A stretch of DNA of 56,760 bases from JAPKZH01 sp964537875 (GTDB lineage: Bacteria > Acidobacteriota > Aminicenantia > Aminicenantales > UBA4085): contig CAZIDN010000018.1 of NCBI GenBank assembly GCA_964537875.1, positions 1 through 56,760 on the forward strand, written 5' to 3'. Below the pieces are notes generated by a model. That model worked only from the letters and a program-made list of their open reading frames with translations. It was not told the origin of the DNA and did not search any database. This document shows positions 40,663 through 49,478 of this stretch, one piece after another (position 1 is the first letter of the stretch; each line of letters begins with the position of its first letter). The position numbers and the translations under genes were made by a program.

Positions 40663-41889
40663 ATGGCTAATGATCCGACAAGCAAACTGAAATTTCATCT
40701 CGTCGAAGACATGCTGGGCGCCAAGATCCGGGTGGTCGGCATCGGCGGCGGCGGCGGCAACGCGCTGAACAGGATGATCGAAGCGGGCATCGAGGGCGTC
40801 GATTTCATCGCCGTCAACACGGACCTCCAAGCGCTGAATAACAATAGGGCTCCGTCCAAGATTCAGATCGGCAACCAGATCACGAAAGGACTGGGCTCGG
40901 GCGGACGGGCCGAGGTCGGAAAACAGGCGGCTATGGAGGACACCGAGCGCTTACTCGAGGTCCTCGAGGGCTCGGACATGGTCTTCTTGACGGCCGGGCT
41001 CGGAGGCGGCACGGGAACGGGCGCCACGCCGATCATCGCCAACCTGGCGGCGGAGCTCGACGTCCTGGCCATCGCTATCTGCACGCTGCCGTTCGAGTTC
41101 GAAGGCCGGGTCAGGGCCAAGCAGGCGGAAGACGGCCTGAATGACCTGAAGTCGGCCGTGGATACCGTGATCGCCATCCCCAACGAGAGGCTCCTCCAGA
41201 CGGTAACCCTGGAGACATCGATCCAAGACGCCTTCAAGCTGGCCGACGACGTCCTGCGCCAGGGCGTCCAGGGCGTTTCCGACCTAATCACCAAGCCCGG
41301 GCTGATAAACCTCGACTTCGCCGATCTCAAATCCATCATGAAGGGCATGGGCATGGCCTTCATGGGCACCGGCATAGCCTCGGGCGAAAACCGGGCCGCC
41401 GAAGCCGCCAACAAAGCCATCAGCAGCCCACTGCTCATCGACACATCGATCGAAGGCGCCAAAGGCGTGCTCATCAATATCACCGGCGGAAAGGACCTCA
41501 CCCTCCACGAAGTCTCCAAGGCCTCGCAGCTCATCCACAAGCTGGCCCACGCCGAGGCGAACATTATCTTCGGGACCGTGATCGACCCGAACATGAAGGA
41601 CATGGTCAAGGTCACGGTCATCGCCACCGGCTTTGACCGGCAGGTGGAGAAAGAGGTTACCGCCACGGACCATCTCTCCCCGGCTTATCACAAATACAAG
41701 AGAACCCCTCCCCCCTTCCCGATCGAACGGGAAACGCCTCCCATGATCTTCGAACCCAAAGGCAACGAGGCAAGCACGCTGCGGCCTTCCTGGACGCAGC
41801 CGAATTGGGGAGAGAGGCAGTGGGATGATCTGGATACGCCGTCGTTCATCAGGAACAAGCACTCCCAGCTTCGAAAATATCCTTCATGA
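40663..41889 (+). CDS. ftsZ: Cell division GTPase FtsZ
   Basis: The tubulin-like GTPase that forms the Z ring. The 408-residue protein has VVGIGGGGGNALNRM, the tubulin signature GGGTGTGATP (from residue 114), the T7 synergy loop INLDFADLKSIM, a variable proline-rich linker (about 345-385), and the C-terminal conserved peptide DDLDTPSFIRNK that binds FtsA. A further ten residues follow that peptide. Its stop overlaps the hutI start as ATGA, which is unusual for the last dcw gene. Confidence 0.97.
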   Translation: MANDPTSKLKFHLVEDMLGAKIRVVGIGGGGGNALNRMIEAGIEGVDFIAVNTDLQALNNNRAPSKIQIGNQITKGLGSGGRAEVGKQAAMEDTERLLEVLEGSDMVFLTAGLGGGTGTGATPIIANLAAELDVLAIAICTLPFEFEGRVRAKQAEDGLNDLKSAVDTVIAIPNERLLQTVTLETSIQDAFKLADDVLRQGVQGVSDLITKPGLINLDFADLKSIMKGMGMAFMGTGIASGENRAAEAANKAISSPLLIDTSIEGAKGVLINITGGKDLTLHEVSKASQLIHKLAHAEANIIFGTVIDPNMKDMVKVTVIATGFDRQVEKEVTATDHLSPAYHKYKRTPPPFPIERETPPMIFEPKGNEASTLRPSWTQPNWGERQWDDLDTPSFIRNKHSQLRKYPS

Positions 41890-43166
41890 AACAGGCTGAT
41901 CTCATCATCGCCGGCTGCCGTCAGCTTTTAACCTGCGGAGGCGCTATCCCGAAGAGAAAGGAAGCGCTCCGGGATGTCGGCGTGATCGAGAACGCCTGGA
42001 TCGCTTCCCACCAGGGCCGGATCGTCTATCTCGGTCCGGAAGAAGGCGCCAAGGCCGAAGTCAAGCTCTCAAGGGAAGGATCTCGGATTGATGGCGGCGG
42101 CTTGGTCGGCCTGCCCGGCTTTATCGACTCTCATACGCACCTCCCTTTTGCCGGAAGCCGGGAAGAAGAATTCGCGCTCAGGCTCAACGGCTATACCTAC
42201 CAGCAATTGGCGGAAGCCGGCATGGGCATCCGGACAACGGTCAGGGCGACCCGGCAGATTTCCAAGAACGCGCTGAAAGCCCTTTGCCTCAAGAGGCTTG
42301 ACCGAATGCTTCTCCACGGCACGACGACCGCCGAGGCCAAGAGCGGGTACGGCCTGAATTTGGAGGATGAGATCAAACAGCTCGAGGTCATCCGGGAGGC
42401 CGGCCAGGCTCATCCCGTGGACCTCGTCCCGACGTTTATGGGGGCTCATGAAGTCCCCGAAGAATATCGCTCCCGCAAGGAGGATTACATTGACCTTCTT
42501 ATTCACAAGATCATCCCCGAAGTCCGCAAGAAAGACCTTGCCCGATTCTTCGATGTATTTTGTGAGAAGGGCGTGTTCTCTGTGGAGGAGACAGAAAGGT
42601 TGGCACAGGCGGCCCAGGCGGCCGGCTTTCGCGTCAAAATCCACGCCGATGAATTCGTCTCCTTGGGAGGAGCGGAGCTTGCGGCCAAGATCGGGGCGGC
42701 CTCGGCCGACCATTTAATCGCGATCACGGAAGCGGGAATCCAGGCGCTCGCCCGGAGTACTACGGTCGCCACGCTTCTACCGGGAGTATCTTTCTTCCTG
42801 ATGCAGGAGAAAAAGGCTCCGGCTCGAAGATTGATCGACGAGGGGGCCGTCGTCGCCCTCGCCTCGGATTTCAACCCGGGCAGTTCGATGATGGAATCGA
42901 TGTTGTTTGTCCTTCAGCTCGGCGTTTTCACCCTGAAAATGACCATCGAAGAGGCCCTCAACGCCGTGACAGCCAATCCGGCCTATGCTTTGGGGCTGCA
43001 GGATCAAGTCGGAAGCCTAGAGGTCGGGAAGAAAATGGATCTCGTCCTGTGCGAGATCCCCAGCTATCTCTTCCTGGTCTATCATTTGGGGATCAATCCC
43101 ATCAAGCATGTCATCAAAAACGGCAGGCTCGTCGTCAAAGACGGACGCCTGATCGATACGGCATAA
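41886..43166 (+). CDS. hutI: Imidazolonepropionase HutI
   Basis: HutI hydrolyses 4-imidazolone-5-propionate to N-formimino-L-glutamate in histidine degradation. The 426-residue amidohydrolase has the metal-binding GFIDSHTHLPFAGSREEEF, GTTTAEAKSGYGL, FMGAHEVPEEY, VKIHADEF with a metal histidine, and ALASDFNPGSS. These are specific to imidazolonepropionase rather than generic amidohydrolases. It overlaps ftsZ by four bases with no hut partner genes nearby, so it is probably translated from the dcw transcript. A strong terminator follows 30 bases later. Confidence 0.92.
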   Translation: MKQADLIIAGCRQLLTCGGAIPKRKEALRDVGVIENAWIASHQGRIVYLGPEEGAKAEVKLSREGSRIDGGGLVGLPGFIDSHTHLPFAGSREEEFALRLNGYTYQQLAEAGMGIRTTVRATRQISKNALKALCLKRLDRMLLHGTTTAEAKSGYGLNLEDEIKQLEVIREAGQAHPVDLVPTFMGAHEVPEEYRSRKEDYIDLLIHKIIPEVRKKDLARFFDVFCEKGVFSVEETERLAQAAQAAGFRVKIHADEFVSLGGAELAAKIGAASADHLIAITEAGIQALARSTTVATLLPGVSFFLMQEKKAPARRLIDEGAVVALASDFNPGSSMMESMLFVLQLGVFTLKMTIEEALNAVTANPAYALGLQDQVGSLEVGKKMDLVLCEIPSYLFLVYHLGINPIKHVIKNGRLVVKDGRLIDTA

Positions 43167-43196
43167 GCCCACCCTCCCTTTTTCCCATTTCCCTCC

Positions 43197-43221
43197 AAAA
43201 CCCCCGCAAGGGGGTTTCTTT
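43197..43221 (+). terminator. Rho-independent terminator of the dcw-hutI operon
   Basis: AAACCCCC and GGGGGTTT pair around a GCAA tetraloop, followed by CTTT. The hairpin lies about 30 bases after the hutI stop and cleanly ends the 17-kb plus-strand gene block. Confidence 0.85.
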
Positions 43222-43284
43222 GCCAACGGCCGTTCGATGAGAAAGATTGGATTAAAAAGACCGGCTGGAAATGAAAAACCCCTT

Positions 43285-43563
43285 TTATGCCTCATGAACC
43301 CGGCCATTATAAATTTCTTTTCGATGCCCGATTTTGGAGACATCAACGATGCGGTCCTTATCGTTGACGGAATAGACGATCCGATAATCTCCTTGGCGAA
43401 GGCGATAACTCTCCCGGCGGGAAGAGAGCTTTTCCGAACCTTGGCCGCGGGGATTTTGGGAAAGCTGCCCGATTCTAAGGAGTATTCGCTCGAGATCCTT
43501 CTTGGGTATTTCATAAAGCTCTTTGAGCACGGACTTGGCCATGATCACTTTATATCCGCCCAT
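43285..43563 (-). CDS. RelE/ParE-family toxin
   Basis: A 92-residue basic protein with the RelE fold: YKVIMAKSVLKELYEIPKKD, then SQNPRGQGSEKL, and the C-terminal strands SYRLRQGDYRIVYSV and IVDVSKIGHRKEIY. RelE toxins cleave mRNA in the ribosomal A site, and basic residues and a C-terminal tyrosine in the usual places suggest an active nuclease; gyrase-directed ParE is the other option. It overlaps the antitoxin gene by 14 bases, the normal coupled order with the antitoxin first. It lies just after the dcw terminator, on the opposite strand. Confidence 0.88.
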   Translation of the reverse strand: MGGYKVIMAKSVLKELYEIPKKDLERILLRIGQLSQNPRGQGSEKLSSRRESYRLRQGDYRIVYSVNDKDRIVDVSKIGHRKEIYNGRVHEA

Positions 43564-43783
43564 CTTTTTTCAGCTTTTTCAGGACATCTTCAAAAGGAAG
43601 CCGGGGCTCGTTCTTCCGCTCTTCAATCGCCGCGAGATCGATGGCATCTTCCGCCAGGGCATTTCTGACGGCTTCATTGACAAGCTCCGACACGGAATAA
43701 TCTGTTTCTGCGGCTTTGATCTTCAAAGCCCGGTGCAGCTCCGCGTCTAAATAGACAGTAGACCTCTTGAGCTGATTTTTCAT
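43550..43783 (-). CDS. Ribbon-helix-helix antitoxin
   Basis: A 77-residue antitoxin. The N-terminal strand LKRSTVYLDAELHRALKIKA followed by DYSVSELVNEAVRNAL is a ribbon-helix-helix DNA-binding domain. The acidic C-terminal half (DAIDLAAIEERKNEPRLPFE) is the expected toxin-neutralising part. It is the first gene of the pair, and the palindromic operator lies about 20 bases upstream, so the pair should repress its own promoter. Confidence 0.85.
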   Translation of the reverse strand: MKNQLKRSTVYLDAELHRALKIKAAETDYSVSELVNEAVRNALAEDAIDLAAIEERKNEPRLPFEDVLKKLKKDGRI

Positions 43784-43801
43784 CTTAAACCTCTCGCCGA
43801 T

Positions 43802-43830
43802 AATATAACGTTAAAACGTTATAATGTCAA
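43802..43830 (-). promoter_or_regulatory. Toxin-antitoxin promoter with internal palindromic operator
   Basis: On the minus strand TTGACA (43825-43830), a 17-base spacer and TATATT (43802-43807) form an almost perfect promoter. The spacer contains ATAACGTT-AA-AACGTTAT (43805-43822), an 8-bp inverted repeat that suits binding by a ribbon-helix-helix dimer pair. The -35 box includes the stop codon of the permease gene. Confidence 0.8.
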
Positions 43831-45353
43831 GATGCCGTTATTCCCTTTTTAGGAAGCCTGGATACGAGGGCGATGATCACACCGTTAATCAAGAGCAATC
43901 CCCCGACGGAGATGACAAGCCACATCTCCGAAACTATTTTTTCCAATAAAAATATCGCCGCCGTATCCCAGACAAGCAAGCCAAGGACAAAGACGACCCA
44001 ATCCGTGGGGAGAATCTTTTTCGCCTTCTTGATTCTCCAAAAAGCAAAGGGCGACAATCCCAATAAAATTATAATGAGTCCGGAGACGGAGTTCCAGAAC
44101 TGGGTGATGAGCGAGTTGATCGAGATGTACAGGGCCGCCACAATAAAGATAATCGGAGTGATGGGATAGCCCCAGGTTTTATACGGTCGCGGCAGGCCGG
44201 GCTTCTTTTTCCTGAGGATGATGACGGCGGCCACGGTCAGGCCGAAGAAGATCCACTGGCCGAAAATGACATAGGTGAAGAGCCGCTCGAACGTGCCGAA
44301 AAAGAGGATGAGGATCATGCTCCAAACACCCATGGCGATGATCGAAACATGGGGCGTCAGGAATTTCGGGTGGATGGCCGTCAGCCCTTTGAAAAAGATC
44401 CCGTCCTTGGCCATGGCGTAATAAACGCGCGGCGAGCAGAGGAAATTCTGGTTCGTCGCGCCCATGATCGAAAAGAGGATGATGAACGAAATGATCGACG
44501 CCCCGATCGGGCCGACGACCAGGTTCATGGCGTCCGCGGCGATGCGGTCGGATTTGGCGATTTCGCCGGCCGGGAGGACATACAGATAGGCCAACTGGGC
44601 CAGTATGTAGATGGCGATGCAAGCGGCGGTTCCGATGAAAAGTCCCAGGGGAAGGTTCCGCTGCGGGTTCTTGGTCTCTCCAGCGCTGTAGGTGGATGCT
44701 TCCCATCCCTTGTAAGCCCAGAGCGACGCCACCAGGGCTATGCCGAAACTGCCCAAAAGGTTTCCGGAAAATGTCTTAGGCGAGGGGCTGACAAAGTTCG
44801 AGGCATTTCCTTTAGCCAGAATAAAGATCACGCCGCAGACGCCGACCAAGGCGCCGAACTTGATGATCGTCAGGAGGTTCTGTAGGTTCGCTCCCCACCG
44901 GACACCGACATAATTCACGATCATCAGGAACAAGAGAAAGGCGAAGCTGATGATCTTCTGGCCAAGCGGCGAAATGGGAAAAAAATGAGTCAGGTATTTC
45001 GAGGAAAAGGCCACGGTTAGAGTGGCGATGGCTCCGGTATCGATCACCAGAAAAAGCGTCCAGCCGAACAGGAAAGAGATCATCGATCCATACGACTCGC
45101 GGAGGAAGACGTAGGCTCCTCCCGCCTCCGGCATGGCCGCTCCCAACTCTCCAAAAGAAAGCGCTCCGAAAAAGCTCAACAGGCCGCCGACTGCCCAGAC
45201 AGCCAGTATGAGCAGCGGCACCTGGACGGCTACGGCCATGTCCTTCGGGACGAGAAAGATGCCCGAACCGATGACGCCGCCGATGACGATGCTGACGATA
45301 TCCCAAAGGCCAAGCACCCGAGGAAGATGTCTTTCTTGCGTTTCCATAGGCAT
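43827..45353 (-). CDS. APC-superfamily amino-acid permease
   Basis: A 508-residue inner-membrane transporter with about twelve to fourteen hydrophobic helices. The N-terminal WDIVSIVIGGVIGSGIFLVP is the APC helix 1 signature, followed by FGALSFGELGAAMPEAGGAYVFLRE and WAYKGWEASTYSAGETKNPQRNLP. It resembles the LAT/AdiC-like exchangers and uptake permeases; the substrate is not readable. It starts 13 bases after the radical SAM gene on the same strand, so the two probably form an operon. Its TGA stop lies inside the -35 box of the toxin-antitoxin promoter. Confidence 0.9.
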   Translation of the reverse strand: MPMETQERHLPRVLGLWDIVSIVIGGVIGSGIFLVPKDMAVAVQVPLLILAVWAVGGLLSFFGALSFGELGAAMPEAGGAYVFLRESYGSMISFLFGWTLFLVIDTGAIATLTVAFSSKYLTHFFPISPLGQKIISFAFLLFLMIVNYVGVRWGANLQNLLTIIKFGALVGVCGVIFILAKGNASNFVSPSPKTFSGNLLGSFGIALVASLWAYKGWEASTYSAGETKNPQRNLPLGLFIGTAACIAIYILAQLAYLYVLPAGEIAKSDRIAADAMNLVVGPIGASIISFIILFSIMGATNQNFLCSPRVYYAMAKDGIFFKGLTAIHPKFLTPHVSIIAMGVWSMILILFFGTFERLFTYVIFGQWIFFGLTVAAVIILRKKKPGLPRPYKTWGYPITPIIFIVAALYISINSLITQFWNSVSGLIIILLGLSPFAFWRIKKAKKILPTDWVVFVLGLLVWDTAAIFLLEKIVSEMWLVISVGGLLLINGVIIALVSRLPKKGITAS

Positions 45354-45366
45354 GAGATTACCCTAT

Positions 45367-46683
45367 TTAATTTTTATTTTCCAGGTTTTTTCTTCTGGCG
45401 TAGACGAAGAGCTCGACCAGCCGCCCGCGGGAGAAATGATCGGTTTCCACGGCAAAGGCCGACGAGCGGTAAAGGTTCCAGTTGTTTTTGACGGCCGGCG
45501 GCAGAGACAGTCGCTCATAGAGTGGGCTCGCCGGAGGGATGTAAAAGACCGATGGACCGACCAAGACGCCTAGGCCGCAAAGGTAGTCGATGCTTTCTCT
45601 GGCTTCTTCGAATGTCTGACCGGGCAGGCCGATGATGATATAGACGGTGACAAACAATCCCAGCTTTTGGGCGCCCCGGATGAGACTCGCGAAGCCCCTG
45701 CCCTCCAAAGGGCGGTGGTATTCTGATTTCAGATCCCGGCTCTGAGTGATAAAAGACAGGTTGAGCCTCCTGAAGCCTGCCTGAACCATGGAGGGCAACA
45801 GGGATTCGTCGAGCGTGCTCGAGCAAAGCCCGTTCATGGCCGTGAGCTCCACGTCCTGAAGAAGCGAGTCGACTTTCACGCCCCGCAAGAACTCCAAAAA
45901 CCACTCCCGGTCATAGGAAAGATTGTCGTCTTCAAAATTAAAGATGCGCACGTTTTTCTGCAGATAATTCCAGCGCATTTCCTCAAGGACACTCCCCACG
46001 GCTCGGTAGCTGATGCTCCGGCCGAACATCCCGTGGACACTGCAAAAATCGCAACGAAACGGACAACCTCGGCTGGCTGTTATGGAGATGTAATTCCGCT
46101 TTCCGATCTTGTAATCATTCGGCTGGAGAAGATGATGGGCGGGTCGGAGCTGGATCCAATTCGGCTTCTCTTCGACAACGGAATAGCCGCGCCTTTCAAG
46201 ATATTCAGGCAGGCATTCTTCCGCCGGTCCGATGAGGACGTCATCAACCTCGGGCGTTCTTTGCTTGATCTCTTCGGGAAAAGCAGTGGCATGGTTCCCG
46301 CCGATAAAAACCGGGGATCGGGAGTTCCGTTTAAAGAGCTTTATCAGCTCTTCCACGCTCTGATAATAGGCTGTAAATTGGGACGAAACACCGATGACGT
46401 CGGGAGCCGAATCATTAAGCCTCCGGACAATCCCCTCTGTATCCCTGCCAAACCTGTAAAAGCCTTTAAAAAAGCAGGGATCGCCCATAAAGGGTACGAG
46501 ATAGGCAAAATCCTCAGGAACTGGAATCCGGCGTTTTCGGAGAGGCGACAAGCAATCCTGGATTTCGACCGTCCAGCCTGCCTTTTCAAGGACGGCGGCC
46601 GCGTAGAGCAGTCCAAGCGGATAGAGCCGGATCGCCGTCGTATAGAAATCCTCGAGCGGGGGCTGGACGAGCAGGACTTTCAT
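45367..46683 (-). CDS. B12-binding-type radical SAM protein
   Basis: A 438-residue radical SAM enzyme of the cobalamin-binding class. The N-terminal region (1-165) resembles a B12-binding Rossmann domain: VLLVQPPLEDF, LGLLYAAAVLEKAGWTVEI, PDVIGVSSQFTAYY, and VFIGGNHATAFPEEI. The [4Fe-4S] cluster motif is Cys207-Cys211-Cys214 in SRGCPFRCDFCSVHG. The SAM-domain barrel carries IFNFEDDNLSYD and YIIIGLPGQTFEEA. The substrate is unknown; relatives methylate or rearrange unactivated carbons. It is followed by the amino-acid permease gene, which hints at, but does not prove, an amino-acid-derived substrate. Confidence 0.88.
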   Translation of the reverse strand: MKVLLVQPPLEDFYTTAIRLYPLGLLYAAAVLEKAGWTVEIQDCLSPLRKRRIPVPEDFAYLVPFMGDPCFFKGFYRFGRDTEGIVRRLNDSAPDVIGVSSQFTAYYQSVEELIKLFKRNSRSPVFIGGNHATAFPEEIKQRTPEVDDVLIGPAEECLPEYLERRGYSVVEEKPNWIQLRPAHHLLQPNDYKIGKRNYISITASRGCPFRCDFCSVHGMFGRSISYRAVGSVLEEMRWNYLQKNVRIFNFEDDNLSYDREWFLEFLRGVKVDSLLQDVELTAMNGLCSSTLDESLLPSMVQAGFRRLNLSFITQSRDLKSEYHRPLEGRGFASLIRGAQKLGLFVTVYIIIGLPGQTFEEARESIDYLCGLGVLVGPSVFYIPPASPLYERLSLPPAVKNNWNLYRSSAFAVETDHFSRGRLVELFVYARRKNLENKN

Positions 46684-46748
46684 TCACACCCGCCGGTCGG
46701 CCCGGCTGTTCCATGACTTCATGTTTCTCCCAAGAATTTGGCTTTTGA

Positions 46749-46771
46749 TTTTATCAGAAGTTTTGATAAAA
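46749..46771. terminator. AT-rich hairpin between the radical SAM gene and the ComM-C fragment
   Basis: TTTTATCA (46749-46756) and TGATAAAA (46764-46771) form an 8-bp hairpin with a 7-base loop. No clear U-tract follows in either direction. It lies right at the outer edge of cassette copy 1 and may be a weak terminator or an end structure of the repeated unit. Confidence 0.3.
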
Positions 46772-47510
46772 GGGCAAGGCGGCTCAATAATACCTATCCA
46801 TCATCCGGTACTGGATGGCTTCTGCTAAGTGGGCCGGGCTGATATTTTCCTCCTCCGCCAGGTCGGCAATCGTCCTCGCCACCTTGAGCGAGCGGTCATA
46901 AGCCCGGGCGCTGAAGCCCAGCCGCGTCACCGCCGTCTCCAGCAGCTTCTCCCCTTCCCTGTCGATCCGGCAGAATGCCTTCACTTCCTTCGGCCCCATC
47001 TGGGCGTTGGCATAAATTCTAGTCCCGCGGAACCTTTCAAGTTGAATCCGCCGCGCCCGGCAAACCCTCTCCTTTATCGCCTCCGAGCTTTCGCTCTCAA
47101 CTCTCGAAATAATATCCCTGAATTTAACCTCCGGCACTTCGACTTGAATATCGATCCGGTCGAGCAGCGGGCCGGAGATCTTCGAGTAGTACTTGTTTCT
47201 CTGGGCCTCCGTGCAATCCGCCTGCTCTCGGGCCAGGCCCCGGAACACATCCTCGCAGGGTTGCGTTGCCTTTTTGCCATTTGACCTTAAAGGCAAGAAA
47301 ACCCGTTCACGGGGAGAAATACCCTGATTTTTTGAGAACGTGGGGCGATCACATCAAGGCCCGAAGGCTGGATTTGAAGCTCACCAAGCGCCAACTTTCC
47401 CTCAGGTTTCATGTTGACGATACAACGATATATCTTTGGGAGAAGAACCGAGTAAGGCCATCTCTGGCTCAGATTCCGAAAATTATTGAGTTCCTGGGCC
47501 GCGATCCGTT
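46771..47510. repeat. ComM-C/HTH cassette, copy 1 (direct repeat with 55683-56440)
   Basis: From about 46771 to 47510 the DNA matches 55683-56440 in the same orientation. The ComM-C reading frame is 93% identical in protein over the last 117 residues and has the same length (474 bases from Cys codon to stop) in both. The first HTH domain is also highly similar, after which similarity falls off. The copies are about 8.9 kb apart. Confidence 0.85.
46784..47257 (-). pseudogene. C-terminal fragment of a ComM/YifB-type Mg-chelatase, copy 1
   Basis: The 157 codons ending at 46784 correspond to the C-terminal third of ComM/YifB, the AAA+ helicase that promotes branch migration during natural transformation. 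DCTEAQRNKYYSKISGPLLD and the Mg_chelatase_C region (ARAYDRSLKVARTIADL, ISPAHLAEAIQYR) are intact. The Walker A and B ATPase parts are missing, so it cannot be a working helicase. The frame stays open to a weak possible start at 47296, which overlaps the divergent HTH gene. The second copy (55695-56168) is truncated at the same point and also has no stop codon, so the truncated form itself was duplicated. It may be a gene fragment or a reused domain. Confidence 0.8.
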
Positions 47511-47697
47511 TGAAAAAGTAACAGAAAATTTGGGAGAAAGAATTCGAGAATATCGGAGGATTCATGGGCTGACTCAGAAGAAGCTAGCCGTCTTATTAGG
47601 AATAGACCAGACAATCCTAGCCGGATGGGAGAAAGAAACACACCGGCCCACGCAGAGACTTCTTGAGAAACTGAATTCATTTTTAGCTCTTATCTAG
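47266..47697 (+). CDS. Tandem HTH (XRE-type) DNA-binding protein, copy 1
   Basis: About 143 residues with two Cro/C1-type helix-turn-helix domains: the first is DHIKARRLDLKLTKRQLSLR with TIYLWEKNRVRP, the second ERIREYRRIHGLTQKKLAVL with ILAGWEKETHRP. This double-HTH type is common in many bacteria, with no fixed role known to me. Similarity with copy 2 starts at ARKPVH (codon at 47293), and the residues before that differ. The start codon is therefore uncertain: TTG at 47266 has no clear Shine-Dalgarno, and an internal TTG (about 47332) is possible. It is divergent from, and overlaps, the ComM-C frame. Confidence 0.7.
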   Translation: MPFCHLTLKARKPVHGEKYPDFLRTWGDHIKARRLDLKLTKRQLSLRFHVDDTTIYLWEKNRVRPSLAQIPKIIEFLGRDPFEKVTENLGERIREYRRIHGLTQKKLAVLLGIDQTILAGWEKETHRPTQRLLEKLNSFLALI

Positions 47698-47867
47698 CTA
47701 AACACTTCCGGGCCTGAATGATAGCCGTACTACCCATGATCAGATAAGCCTACAAATCTGATTTCATAGGTTAATAACACTGAGTTAATAAAAAGTCCAA
47801 GAAATAACATAAAGACTAACAAAGAACTTGTTTGTTGGTTTTACCAATGTTTGTGGCATCATACTTT

Positions 47868-49427
47868 TTATCGGTAGCAACTTTCTAGCCGGTCAAGCGC
47901 CGAGGTGATGCGCTCCTCACTCTGCAGCTCTTCCTGCCTAAGGTTCTCGAGCACAGGCCAATCTTTATATGTTTCCTCCTCGGCGTTTTTTCCCATTAAC
48001 CCAGTGGCCAAGGCAAGATTTTCCAAGGCAGAGTCGTTGCTCTGCCGAATAAGGTCCTTCACTGCGCTCGCGTAGGATTTTGTGTCGTATCTATCAGAGA
48101 AGAATTTGTCGAGAACCATGCCGTCGAACCTAGCTTGGCGAAGCCGCTCAACTAGCCCTTCCCGGTCAAAGTTTCTGAAATTGAAAGCCCAAGAGATAAA
48201 AAGTTGCAGAATGTTCAACCGGGGATCGCGAAAACTGTAATCGGGGGAAGCGATCGTTCCTTCCAACCTTCCCTCTTTTTTCAGGCTCCTAGCTATCGGA
48301 GTTCCCGCGTATGGAACCATCTTGCTGAAATTGGCGAGCGCTCGACCTTCATCTGTGATGTTTTCCAGGAACTTTATGTTCTCGACCACCGACTCGAATG
48401 TGCTTTCCGGGTCGAAGATCATAAATCCGAATTCGAAAGGCATATTGACTTCTCTGAGTATGTCAAGGTATCTGTAAATGTCGTCGACAGTGAAATGCTT
48501 GTTGAATGTTCTAAGTCCTTGGTCATTGCCGGATTCAATGCCAAGATAGATGCACATCAGGCCGACTTCCTGCATTTTCCTGATCAAATCGGCTTTCAGG
48601 TCATCCACCCGGCAGGAAATGCGCCATAAAATACTATTGCATATGGAAGATCGTTTTAGAGTATTGACGAAATCCTCGATCCACCCAATGTGTGAATGCC
48701 CTTTCATGAACCATTCGTCATCCTGGAATATGAATATGCGAACGTTCTTTTCGTGAAAGAGTATTTCCATCTCGTTGATGATATTCGCTGGCGATCGAGT
48801 TCGACGCAGGGGCCCTGAGGACTCTTTGTAGAATTGATGGATGCTACAGAAGCTACAGTTATAGTAACATCCCCGGCTTGCCAGGATTGAGCAGACGCCG
48901 AGCCCGCGATGCGTGGTGGCTTGTTTCCTTCTGAGGGGGAATGGAAGGGAATCGAGGTCATTAATGAGCGGGCGGACAGGATTGATCCGTACTTTGCCGT
49001 CGTGTCTGTAGGCTAGGCCCTTGATTGTTTCCCAAGAATCCGAATCATCAATCTTTTTGCATAGTTCGAGCAGAGTTTCTTCTCCCTCGAAACGCACGAC
49101 CGAATCTACGTCTGGAATCAGTTCCAGAGTTTTCAGATGTTCCATGCTGGAAAAGTGTCCTCCCATCGTGAAATGAGCGGAAACTCCGTTCCTTCTTAAA
49201 TAAGATATCAGTTCCTTGAAATCGAAAAAAAATCGCTGAAAAATCATCGAAAGGCCGACTATTTTGGGTTTGGCCTTTCGTATCTTAGCTAGGATTTGGA
49301 ATCTTGGCGAGCCATATGATTCGATAGAAACAAGGAAGTTGTGTTTTTTGAGATAAGACGCGACGTAGCGTAACCCAAGATTTTCTTGATCTTCAAACCC
49401 GATCAGGAGCACATCGCATTTAGACAT
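47868..49427 (-). CDS. B12-binding-type radical SAM protein (island copy)
   Basis: A 519-residue radical SAM enzyme, distinct in sequence from the one at 45.4-46.7 kb. The N-terminal half is a B12-binding-like domain (VLLIGFEDQENLGLRYVASY, PKIVGLSMIFQRF, FTMGGHFSSME). The cluster motif Cys187-Cys191-Cys194 lies in SRGCYYNCSFCSIHQFY, followed by IFIFQDDEWFMKG and MCIYLGIESGNDQG. A long helical C-terminal extension (about 400-519) has no recognised family. The ATG at 49427 is preferred over TTG 49439; neither has a good Shine-Dalgarno. It lies about 50 bases downstream of a small gene on the same strand, so its target may be that product or a small molecule. The substrate is unknown. Confidence 0.85.
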   Translation of the reverse strand: MSKCDVLLIGFEDQENLGLRYVASYLKKHNFLVSIESYGSPRFQILAKIRKAKPKIVGLSMIFQRFFFDFKELISYLRRNGVSAHFTMGGHFSSMEHLKTLELIPDVDSVVRFEGEETLLELCKKIDDSDSWETIKGLAYRHDGKVRINPVRPLINDLDSLPFPLRRKQATTHRGLGVCSILASRGCYYNCSFCSIHQFYKESSGPLRRTRSPANIINEMEILFHEKNVRIFIFQDDEWFMKGHSHIGWIEDFVNTLKRSSICNSILWRISCRVDDLKADLIRKMQEVGLMCIYLGIESGNDQGLRTFNKHFTVDDIYRYLDILREVNMPFEFGFMIFDPESTFESVVENIKFLENITDEGRALANFSKMVPYAGTPIARSLKKEGRLEGTIASPDYSFRDPRLNILQLFISWAFNFRNFDREGLVERLRQARFDGMVLDKFFSDRYDTKSYASAVKDLIRQSNDSALENLALATGLMGKNAEEETYKDWPVLENLRQEELQSEERITSALDRLESCYR

Positions 49428-49478
49428 CGACGTCTGCAATATTCGAAAAAGTCATTAAGAATTATCGAAATCTTAGGG

